Source: Chionis minor
Taxonomy: Eukaryota > Chordata > Aves > Charadriiformes > Chionididae
Length of the DNA stretch: 64,000 nucleotides
Direction: 5' to 3'
Assembly (NCBI GenBank): GCA_013398295.1
Contig: VZSF01010416.1
Location: 1,138,098 to 1,202,097 of the forward strand
The notes beneath the pieces were generated by a model. That model was not told the origin of the DNA and did no database searches. It worked only from the letters and a program-made list of their open reading frames with translations. Of the stretch, positions 38,601-49,126 are shown in pieces. Within the stretch, counting starts at the first letter, position 1, and each line of letters begins with the position of its first letter. The translations under genes were made by a program, and so were the position numbers.

Positions 38601-41434
38601 ACTGAGTAGTGGGCTAGAGGAACTTGTCACAGAGTATGGGCTCAGGAGAAACCCACCCCTAAGTGCATACACCCAACCCTATAGCCTGACCAGTGCAGGT
38701 TATCCCCCAATTGCAGACTCCCTCACTTTTAATGCCATGCAAGTTACAATAACTTGACCACCATCAAAGTTTATATTAAACACCTTCGGTGAGGTCTTAG
38801 ATGCTGCAAGCCGAGAGCGCAGTGGTAGATAATACACCATGGAAGGACTGAAGATCCAAATCAAACCTGATACAGAAAGATAGGCAAATTGTGTCAGCTG
38901 CAACGAGCTTACACCCTCACCTGTGGAGCATGGAGGCTGGCAGGGCATAGTGGCCCTCCTCTGGACTAGCAATGCTGCCCTCCTCCACCTAGCAAAGCGA
39001 GCTGAGCTGCCATCGGTAGTTGATCAAGCACTACTTTGTGGGTGCCACCACAGATCAGATCACAATGAGACACCAAATCCCCTACCCAAAGAGCATGAAA
39101 AACTGCCAACATCTTGCACCACAAAACTGAAATATCTCAGGTACGGGTTCTACCCGACCTCCACAAAAGGAGATTGGAACAGTCAGGTGAAGAGGGAGAC
39201 CACGAGAGCAACTTCCACACCACTCATAAACCTGCAAAACATCACCAAGGCCTTGCCCGGAGTGTTTAATAATACTGCAGCACCAGAGTGGGATGATAAG
39301 AGAATCAACTGGTTTCTGCCCTCAGTATTACAACACGCACTTGAATCGCTCTGATCTTACCCCTCCCATCATTAGGCTTCTAGTTAGTTAAAACCTACAG
39401 AGCCCCTCCCAAATCACATGGGAAAGGGCCACCTGCAGTTACCCCCCAGCGAGGGAGAAAGCCCAGATCAGGCAGAACAAGTATTTTTTTTTTTTTCCTC
39501 GAGCTCATCAGATGAGGGTCGTCATTTTAACTGGATCAGCTCAATGTTGCTGTCCTGTCAATTCTTTGTAAATGAAACCTGGATGAACCAGGACATGAGC
39601 TTTAAAATTGGCAGAGGTATTAATTTCAAATCAATAGGGAATACAAAAATATCAATAGGCATTTAAGAGTGAAACATTAATTACTTTTCAAAAGGTGCAG
39701 TACACAAATTTCCTGATGCCTTTACAAATAGAAATAAGCCAATAACATGATTTCATAACATTTATAATTGACTAAGTTAATTAACAGGGAATCTTCAGAG
39801 AGATGACGAAGGAAATTTAGAAGAACCTTGTCTGACACTATTTAAAATTCTCAAAGGAAGGAAGTGACTTCTTAAAAAAAGATTAATTACAAGTTTTTTT
39901 GCTTTACCTTGATAAAATTTCTGTTTACATATTTAAGCCGGTTTTGACCTTCAAAATTCTAGCAAAGAACAATTTTCAGTAAACCATCTCAGTGGAGGAA
40001 GTTTGCAGTTCCTCATTCTGTCTCTAAGGTTAACTGAGAATATTAATTATTTAGCAGGGATGGTCAAACTAAATATATGTAAGTCCTATCCAAAGCAACC
40101 TTTAATGTATCAAAGCAGACGCAGCAAGGGTTGATGTATAGCAAGTTCTTCTCCTGTCAGGTCCGATTCCTTTCATAAAGGAAACTCCAGAGTAAGAGAG
40201 ACTCCAGAATGAAATCATTCCACAAAAGATGCTGTCTCTCTCCAAGGATACCCTGCCTTCATTCTGAGCACACGTAACACCGTAATGATAGCAGCTTTTC
40301 ACCATTCTCTAGCAATGCTTAGGCATCATCAACCATAACTACATCAAAGATGGTACAAAATTTAACAACAGTAAAATGACTGCGGCTTACCTTTCTTCTA
40401 AGTTTTATTATTTCGTTGCCCTCTTTTTCAGTGAAATTCTGCTCACCTGTTGGTCTTTGCAGCTCCGTGGGACACCATCACCCACCTGCCTGGCTGAGCT
40501 GTGATTACATGATGTAGTTTGGCAAGCAGGAGGAACGTGCTCTGTCTCATTGTTGGCACACGTATAGTACCAAGTCAAAAGAGGAAAGCATATTAGAGAT
40601 AAATACTCATTTTAAGAACAATACTTTCATGAAAGAGCTATACTTAATAATACCGTAAAAGAGGAATTATACTGGGACATCAATTGATCAAGAATCAATG
40701 AAATATCTTTTTTTCTACAGAGGCAAATTAAGTTTGTCCCACAAAATGGAATTACAACTGTTGCATATGACGTTCTAACACAAAGTGACATGTGTCCTAA
40801 AACATGAGATTGTATCACAGTTACTAAAACGGCATTTAAGAGAATATCAAGAACTCGTATATAGAAAGTATTTCCACAAAACTAAAATTAATTTTGGTAG
40901 ACATAAAGGAAAACTTTTACAAAAAAGAGTCGCAACCTAGAAAACGTGTGGTAGTGAAAGACTGAAGACACTATTGAGATGTTCATGAGGTGGAGAAATA
41001 TGGAGGCAAGAGACTATTTAGACAGACAAATCAAGAGCCAGGACTTGGAAGTTAAGCCAGAAAAATTCACAGAGAAATAAGGTACAAGTTGAACAGCAAG
41101 GGTAGTTACCCACTGTAATAAGCTACTAAAGGAAAAGACAGATTTAACACTTTGATGCTTTTTCAAGTCTGCTTGTTTTTCTAAGCAACATGCTGCGGTC
41201 CAACCATGGTTTCTCTTCAAAGGAGCAACCGAGAGAAGCTTTCTGACATGTTCTGCAGGGGACCACACCATCTCATCGAATGACCCGCTAGCAGATGCAA
41301 CACAGCTTGCAGTCTTTCCACCTGCCTTCAGGCACGTAACATGACAGCTAAGACTGTCCTTCTCAAGAACTGTACTTAGATCACAGAATTTTGAAATATC
41401 TCACTCTTTCTGAGATCTGCAGGTGGCTGTTTTT

Positions 41435-41675
41435 CACAGAATCATAGAATGGTTTAGGTTGGAAGGGACTTTAAAGATCACCTAGTTCCAACCCCCCTGC
41501 CATGGGCAGGGACACCTCCCACGAGACCAGGTTGCTCAAAGCCCCATCCAACCTGGCCTTGAACACTTCCAGGGATGGGGCATCCACAGCTTCCCTGGGC
41601 AACCTGTGCCAGCATCTCACCACCTTCTGAGTGGAAAATTTCTTCCTAGTATCTATTCTAAATCTACCCTCTTCC
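41435..41675 (-). mobile_element. CR1 LINE 3' end
   Basis: The plus strand shows the reverse-complemented CR1 tail (CACAGAATCATAGAATGG) followed by GGAAGGGACTTTAAAGATCA and the conserved CCATGGGCAGGGACACCTCC segment. The minus strand encodes the typical ORF2 C-terminus, including GRFRIDTRKKFSTQKVV, RLPREAVDAPSLEVFKARL and VSLPMAGGLELGDL. The frame is still open over this portion, so this copy is less decayed than the one at 7.6 kb. It is 5'-truncated near 41675. Confidence 0.95.
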
Positions 41676-43320
41676 ATATGCTTTTTCACACACAAAATGG
41701 AAAAATGGAGTCCCAGAAGGCAATTTAAAGTCATAAATCAGTATAATCTGTCAAAGTCCCTAATGCTTTCTACTGCTCATCCAATGGAAATGACAATCCA
41801 AACTTTGGTACTGCAATTAGGTAGGAAACTTCCAGGCCACTGAACCTCTGAAAAACCAGGGGATCATCTGTTTTGAAAAATTATGGGTTTTTATGAGACA
41901 CTGCTGAAAGATCTGCTTATTCCATCTTAGCTCTTTGAGGCCTTCATAGAAGAGTAAAATTTTCTTTGCTACCATCTATGCTTCGGCATGGCGAGGAAAA
42001 AGAGAAAATGCTGCTATGTGAAGTCCCTGAACTGCAAAGTCTGCCTTACGGTGACAGCAGTACTACCAGCTCTCCTAAGGAAATGCTCTATCTTTGTGTC
42101 ACTTATCTCCAAGAATAACAAGCAGGTATTTCACTTCAGAACCTTGCTGACAACTTGCAAGGCAAGAATTGTGAAACACTTCCATCTCCTTACCTTTAAG
42201 GCAAGCACAGAAGAATCCCTCCTCCCTGCAGAAGGAACAGAAACGAAGACCAGGCAAACGGGCAGGGCTGGCCAACATCAGGAAAATTATCAATTTGTGC
42301 ATTTACATGGCATAGGCATATTTATACAGAATAACAGTACGTTACATCTGTAAACATGCAGCTGTGTAACTGCACTAGACACAGGCTGCAGAAGAAAATG
42401 CTGATTATTCTACTTGTTAAAGGTTAAATTCTTGGCACGCAAGAGTGATTGGATTAATAAAACTTCTCACTGATTGAAACCTTAAATGCCAGTCAAACTG
42501 ATTGAGATTTTGCTGTTTGGCTACTGACTTCATCTAAATTGCATGTATTAAGTCTCTGTGGGAAGGTGAAAAGGCCTATGTGACCCCTCCACAACCTGTT
42601 CCTGGGCTCCCTGTACCATCAGACATAGGGTCCTCCTCGGTGGGTTACTTTTGCAGTTTAAGAAAGCCACAGGGTGGAAGTTGCACATGTTTAGCAATGT
42701 GGCAATAAACAACCTTTGTTGACTGAGTTGCCTTTAGGGGACTATCCCTAAAGAAAAGGCACTCTCTAGGTTGTCCTAACCTATCCTAACAAAACAAGGA
42801 GGGTGGCTCCTTGCACTGTGCAACAAAGCAGAGGTGATGCTACACTCTCACCTTAACCCCTGCTTAGCCCCACATTTAACATCCTCAGTTGCTTATTCCT
42901 ATAAGGAAACACAGGGAAACACAGGACACAGTGTACATTGGTCCTGGAAGTGCCCTTGCAACCGCAAAGAAACCAGCAGGTGTCAAAGCATTTTAATATA
43001 CAATGCAAGAAAAAAACCTACTTTCATGAGTTTTAGTTTTACATAATCTAAGACTCTTCAAGAAATGGAAACACAGAATGTTAACTTAGGAGACCGGTGC
43101 TTTGCCCCATCCACCTCCAGTCCTGCTTATTTTGAGAATTATTCTTTAAAGGCACCTCCATATATCCTGCAGAGGACTCCATACGGAAAGGGAAGACCCT
43201 CGCGCATCTGGCTCACAGATACAAAATGTCCAATTGGACATATTTGCAAGTATGACTGGGCTGATATCCCAACTTAAAACATGGAGAAAGATGTCTCTCA
43301 TTAAGCTTCTATCCTGCTAA

Positions 43321-43390
43321 TATAAAAAAAATGGAAAAAAAACAGGAAAATACTTAAAAAAAAAAAAAAAACCACCAAAAAACCCTAAAC
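43321..43390. repeat. A-rich low-complexity tract
   Basis: Several A runs, the longest about 16 bases near 43356-43371, with AACC-type ends. Possible decayed retroelement tail or simple sequence. Confidence 0.8.
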
Positions 43391-46300
43391 TACAATTCTG
43401 TAAATTTTACATACACATTCGGGAAGACTTTAAAGACACATTTGAGTATGAAAGAAAGACTATGAAACTCTCCCGTGTAAGTTTTTTCATTCATCTGAGT
43501 TTCACGTGGAAGGGGCTGGTACCAGTGTGATACTGCACTATCAGGACACATTTTCCCTACTGCTCTCCCAGTCCGTCCTTCGCCTTCAGGATGGTGAACA
43601 CCAAAGGGTGCTCACAGACAATTCTTCTGATAATCAGTCAGAGTAGCCAGTCCCATGAAACCTACATCCTTCTCCACTCCAAAAGCACGAAAGCTCACGC
43701 TAACTATAAAGGATACACAAGCACCAACAGGCAGAATTTCTTATCTTCTATTTCACAGGACTCCTAGCAATTGTTATGCTACAATAAAAGCTGTCGCCCC
43801 CAGCCTCCCCTCCCTTGGGTATTCAGCGAATTTCCTCTGACTCTTTGATTTCAAATCACTAAAGACTAAAATTTAATATGAAGGTAGGTAGCCCGATGCA
43901 TTAAACATATATACTAAAAAGAGTTTAGTTCTGTTAAGGTTTTACTGTCAGTAAACAAGGAACATAAAGTTGCTATTCTGCTAAATGTGGAGGAAATAAT
44001 TTGCTTTGTAGGAAGATGTTTTCTAGTGGGAAGGCAGCACAGAAAAAAATCCTTTAGGCTCAGCTTCGTCCTCTTCTCCCTCCCTCACTTTCACCTCTGT
44101 TCTGATCCAGACATACTGCAACTTGTCTGATGTCATCGGTGAGGTATTTTCCTCTTTATGGTACACAAATGATGTCACAACCACAGGACTGTGACATTAC
44201 TGCAGGACTGAACGAGTGGGTATCCAATGGACAGAATGAAAGTTATTGTTCAAACATAAAGAGCAGAAATAATTGCAAAAGTAAAGCAAATTAACAGCCA
44301 AGTAAATTAATTCCTTTTTGAATCACTGTTCTGTTTTCCAAGTCCAAATGATTCTCCTTTCCTATTTAGGAAGCCTGAGGGGATGAAAAAGTATCCAAGA
44401 TGGTGAAATTAAAAATTAGCTACTGAGCATGAAACATGCAATGATTGCACTTCGTAACATTTTTATTGCCTTGGTGTTGTATGAATCACTTCACAGTTCC
44501 ACACTGTTACGATGAAAAAAATGACACCAATAAAGTCTAAGCAATTGATGTTATGACTTCATCAATCCGAGACTAAAGGCATGCACAGAATGACAAATAT
44601 TTTCAAGAATACTGAGAAAACTACCACCTCATCCTGAAGAAGCACAAGTTTCATCTTTCTGTCTTTCTGGAGAGTGGCCATTCTCACAGCGAAAGACGGA
44701 ATATTGAAATAATCCTCAGGACAGCTCCTTGTGACACAACTTTTCTCTCCCTTTCAGAAACCGGCAAAACTTGGGTTTCTCAAGAGTTACGAATGCAGCT
44801 CACACACAGCGAGGCTACAGCTAATACAGGATGTTGCCAGCTCACAACATTCTCACTCCTTTGAGGTCTTCCATCAAGACAGTGTTATTTTAACAATAGC
44901 CTGCAGTTAGTTTTATTTTTTAAAATCTTACTTCATTCCGGAAGTATGAAGTGGAATTATCTTTACAAATTCCCTAAATCACAAAAAGTTCAATGTATTG
45001 CTCCTTAAAACTTCCAAGGGGACAATAATCTATGCTTAAGACAACAAAGCAGCATTGCAATAATCTATCGGATACAGCATCAAAGGTAGGGTGCAAAGAA
45101 GGGACCTCCCGCAGGGAGATCGTACGTTCTTTTGACAGTCGTGCCCAATAGCTAACCAAACGCAACCTTAAATTCCTTCTACTCAGAGTTCCACTATGAC
45201 ATGACTAAGTAAGTATTTTAGACTGGCTGTATTAAAAAAAAAAAATTAAAAAATCTCCCATCTCTATAAAGTATCGCTAAATCCAAACCTGTTCTGTAAT
45301 AGTAGAACAATTTTTTTTTTTTTCCCTCTCTAACAAATACTAGCTTTCTTTTTTTAATTGAGTGGCTAGGCATCTTGACTGAAGTATTAACATCTCTGGT
45401 AGGATTCTTTCCTTTAACATAATAGCTCATTTCCCTTATAAAATCATTAATAGAAAATAAAGGCCTTTTTGCTACCTCTAATCTTGCTTCCTTGCAAGTG
45501 TGCCAGAGCCACTTTAATATGGATCAGGTGGCGAATGTCACAAATTACAGTAGCAATGTGTGGCAACAAAGGATCAGATTATCCCTGTAACAGCAATACC
45601 TTCCTCCTTTCATTAAAAAAAAAAGAAAAAAAACAAAAGAAGTAAACAGCACACATTGATCTCTCAGGACAAGAAGTCAGTTCCTCTTAAACTTGTTTTT
45701 CTGATACTTACAAATCCAGGTCTACAGTATGAAGTAACAGCACAGCACAAACCTTAGAATGATGAATGAGGGGTATTACAAGCATAATAAAATGTCAGAA
45801 TTCCCTCCTGCCTCACATGATGTACAGGTACAAAGTTAAGCTAGAGTGGGATAAAGTTAGTAGGCGCTACTTTCATATAGTTTCCTATGGTAGATTCATG
45901 GCAGATGCATTACAAACAAAACAAAACTGCGTAAAGGCAGGCACAATTACGAAAGAATGAATGTACTAACAATGACAGCACTGGCCATAAGCACAGTATA
46001 ACATCGTGAAATGAAATTCAGTTAATTTATAAATTGCTATTTCAACGCAGAAAAGCACACCCCATTAAACTTTGCATTTTCCCTTGGGTAATGCCAGAAC
46101 ACAGGACAACTTGTAGCCTATTTCCCTTCTGGCAACAGACACTCTGGGAGAGACTTGTACAGTCTTCACATGGGAGGGAAAAGACAAGAGTAATGACCAA
46201 ATATGAAGCGTATAGAAGTTATTCATACACACCCGATGTCCATTGCAGAGCCCTCTGCATGTTGCCTTACAACTACAGTGTGCAAAACTGGCTTATTTTA

Positions 46301-47220
46301 AGCAAAAACTTATTTCCAGAAATCCAAAGACTTAGTCCAAGCTAAAATACAATAAAGAGGTATATATATATTACCTTTAATATGTCCTGTTCCTTTTCCA
46401 TAACTCAGCAAAGCTTCAGGTGACACCCACATTAAATGCCAGTTGCCCAATCCAAAGGACCCAGAATGAGCACCCCCCAACACTACACTTCAAAGGGAAG
46501 TGAACCTTTTTGTGCCAGCCAAACGCTCCTAGTGAACTCCACTAAAAACTGTCTGCTGGACCTGGGCTGATAGAAACTCCAGGAAGAATGAATGAAGACT
46601 TCCCAAGATACCTTTCCCAAGGAGAATATTTGAATTCTTCAGCAATATGCTGAATTCACATCTGATGGGACAAGTTTTTCAAGGAGAAGTCTTAGAAAGA
46701 CGATGCTGGTTTTGTGGAAAGACTTCAAATTTCTAATTTTTGGGGCCAGGCTGGAGTCCTAACTCTAATTAAATTACAATCTACTTTTCCCAGGTTTCAT
46801 AAAATGCTGTCTCCTATAGGCTTATCTTCTAAGTGCGGCAAGATCTGCTCATTAACAAATCCGTTACAATGAAAACACATTAGTACTAAAGCCATAAAAG
46901 ACAAGAGGAAATTATGGACATTCTCACCCAAACCGGTGGATTGTCCTAATTGCACTTTAAAAAAAACTGCACATTCGCAAGTCTACTTGAAAAGTGGGAA
47001 CTTGCTGTTGAAATGTTTCTTCAATGTTATCTCTATTTTGTTCTTTAATTAATAAAAGGATACATGCACTGACATTATAAACACTAATTTGCTATTTAGC
47101 ATCCCAAATTAGGAAGCATAAACATTTATGCACTTCATTAAACACTACCTAAGAACACTTTGAGATTAACAGGAGACAAGCCAGGCCGTTAAATGCAATT
47201 TCAGTATACACACAAGCCAC

Positions 47221-47460
47221 CGTAAAAAGACGTTGCTCCATTTCCATCCCTCGCCATCAACGTTCCCTGGCTCCATCCCACTGGCACCAGCCCTTACGAA
47301 ACCAGCCTCGGAAATGAGTGAGATCTGGCACATCCACGCAACCGCATGCGCCGGTGTAAGGGAAGGGCCAGGAACGCAGAGACGTGAGCCGCGAAAGCGG
47401 GGCGTCCCTGTTCAGCAACAGGGCCCGCCGGGAGTGGCACCTGCCAGTCCTGATATTGCA
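47221..47460. promoter_or_regulatory. CpG-dense patch about 1.5 kb past BEND5
   Basis: I count 18 CpGs in 240 bases, including GCCGCGAAAGCGG near 47388-47400 and GGCCCGCCGGG near 47422-47432, in otherwise AT-rich surroundings. A plus-strand frame of 154 codons (47233-47697) and a minus frame of 111 codons (47294-47629) cross it without recognisable domains. It could be an orphan CpG island serving an unannotated transcript or enhancer, or the GC-rich residue of an old insertion. No TATA box or known exon helps to decide. Confidence 0.3.
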
Positions 47461-48351
47461 CTTCAGAGAGCACAAAACAAACACGTACAGCCCGAATTAA
47501 GACATCATTTAAGCACACGTGGTATACAGGAAGAGACAACGTGGCGTTTTTCTCCATCTCTTCTAAAACACAGGCCCTGCGGTTCCAGCACGCCACCTCC
47601 TCTCCCTTCCCCTCTTTTCTTCCACCCACCCCAGCCCGTTCAAGAACCCTTGCATTGCCCCTTTCAAATTATCTACGCCTACAGGACATTAAAATAGGTC
47701 TAACGTTAGGGTATGCCAGTGCTACAGGAAGATGATAAGAAATGGTTAAGTTTTTCAAAACTACAGGAAGCAGAACTTCAGTGGCGGAAAAGGAACAAAC
47801 ACTGATACTCAGGAACAGACAGCCTGAAAGGCAGATAATCACAACAAATGGCAGGTTAACTAAGATCACTAAAATAACAAATCCTCAAAACTGACCAGGC
47901 CAGGCCTCTACAAACCTTATTCTTAATATCCTTCATGAAACAAGACTTAACGGCTATTTTCTTTCACTTACAATCAGGTATAATTCAGGCCCACCACAAA
48001 TTATTCCTTGTAACTTGGCATTGCAAATCTAACTTCAATGTTAGATTCAATCATTTTATTTTTGATTTAAATTTGTGATAAAAGCATCCACTCTTAAATT
48101 ATGGACTCAGATGAAATGGTACTAAATTTTCCACTATACATAATCCTGCCAATGTGGCAATCTTTAAATCAATTGAAATTATAAATACACTAAAAATATA
48201 CTGTTTCACGAACAGTAATATAGACACACTGAAAAGCTTTGTAACATTACCAGAAAAGTGCCTCGGTGCCTTAAAAAGAACTGTTTTTCTTCTCCATTGT
48301 TTGGGGATTTTTTTAAAATAAATTATCGTGATTTTACAACTTACACCTCTG

Positions 48352-48408
48352 GGTTCGTTTTTGTTTGGTTTTGGTTGGTTGGGTTTTTTTGGTTTGTGGG
48401 TTTTTTTT
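48352..48408. repeat. GT-rich TTTGG/GGTTTT tract
   Basis: Low-complexity run of T and G (TTTGTTTGGTTTTGGTTGG and similar). Read on the minus strand it is AAACC-rich, like the tract at 18054-18182. Confidence 0.8.
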
Positions 48409-48946
48409 AAACTACAACAGCAATGGTGATCCAACTACAAGGTAATAAGTGAAAAAGAAGCGTTCTTGGAGTGTTTTTGACCAAATATATTGTTAGAGAC
48501 CAAAACAAAGGTTTATAAAAACAAACGATTAAAATTTCAGTTCAGAAAAACACTTTGTAAAATACAATAAAACTCTTTTCAATAGCAAAGTGGATTTTGT
48601 ACAGTTCTTCCTTCTAAGCAGATGTTTAATGCAGCCTAGATCCACTAACTCCAGTAAAACGTAGGCAAAATGGGTTGGTGTTCGCATTATTACAACCTAT
48701 ATACAGAACTGCAGGTAACATACTGCAACTCACTGCAAAAACCTTTGAAACGTCACTGTTTCATTGTAGAGTGGACTTACAATATATCTTACATTATTTA
48801 AAAGCAGGTTACACCATAGAAAGGCTTTTGACAGAACCGCTCAAGAAATGAATCAGTCATAGGAGAGTAACGCTTCAAGTCAGCTTCTCCCATCAGCAAA
48901 AACGCCACACAAATAAAAAAACAACACTTAAGTAAAACACTAAGAC

Positions 48947-48970
48947 TTTATTAAAAATCCAAAATTTATT
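48947..48970 (-). promoter_or_regulatory. BEND5: BEND5 proximal poly(A) signals
   Basis: On the minus strand, AATAAA lies at 48965-48970 overlapping the TAA stop codon, and a second AATAAA lies at 48947-48952, 14 bases past the stop. A T/GT-rich stretch (TGTTGTTTTTTTATTTGTGTGG on this strand, near 48905-48926) follows at the distance expected for a downstream cleavage element. Using the second hexamer would give a 3' UTR of only a few tens of bases. Whether cells use it or a distal site cannot be told from sequence. Confidence 0.6.
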
Positions 48971-49126
48971 GCAAATTGTACTTTGCACTTTCCCTCCTTT
49001 CTTCATTTTTACATGACTTATTGATATCCATGATTTTTTCACAGATGTACTTGTTGACTTTGGAGAGTCTCTGTGCAATTTCAGTTTCATCCACAGTTTC
49101 TTGTGCTATTCTATCATACAAACATT
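48966..49126 (-). CDS. BEND5: BEND5 last coding exon (end of BEN domain and C-terminus)
   Basis: This 161-base exon begins after a strong acceptor (a long pyrimidine tract ending CTCCCCAG on the minus strand, just above 49126) and ends at the TAA stop at 48966-48968. Its first two bases complete the Glu codon begun in the preceding exon. It then encodes 52 residues: CLYDRIAQETVDETEIAQRL, SKVNKYICEKIMDINKSCKN, EERRESAKYNLQ. The first two-thirds form the final helices of the BEN domain, and the last dozen residues are a charged tail. In known BEN structures these helices contribute to DNA contact and dimer packing. There is no sign of decay. Confidence 0.96.

Larger units (their letters stand above)
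29806..41434. other. Gene-free stretch
   Basis: No coding exon or recognisable transposon was found in about 11.6 kb. A plus-strand frame of 143 codons at 38923-39354 looks less random than most but matches no family I know. Small items are a C-run near 32548-32559, a T-rich tract at 35605-35650, a 14-base direct repeat at 35047-35077 and a T-run near 39484-39497. If AGBL4 synteny holds, this is intronic; no AGBL4 exon was identified. Confidence 0.5.
41676..48920. other. Gene-free stretch downstream of BEND5
   Basis: This lies past the 3' end of BEND5 (minus strand). No exon or transposon is recognised. It contains the A-rich tract at 43321-43390, A- and T-runs near 45233-45250 and 45310-45325, the CpG-dense patch at 47221-47460 and the GT-rich tract at 48352-48408. 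The part nearest BEND5 (about 48050-48920) could be a longer alternative 3' UTR: minus-strand ATTAAA at 48625-48630 and AATAAA at 48055-48060 would be candidate distal poly(A) signals. Confidence 0.5.

Noticed and set aside
38923..39354. 143-codon plus-strand frame that at first suggested an old retroviral or cellular pseudogene
   Set aside because: No conserved retroviral or cellular motif, no LTRs nearby, the upstream frame is broken by stops, and the length is within chance expectation.
48099..48434. Minus frame beginning with a KPKKPNQPKPNK-like stretch
   Set aside because: Arises from the GT-rich (AAACC on the minus strand) low-complexity tract.
48893..49090. 65-codon minus frame overlapping the last BEND5 exon
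   Set aside because: It is an out-of-frame reading of the real BEND5 exon and its 3' flank.
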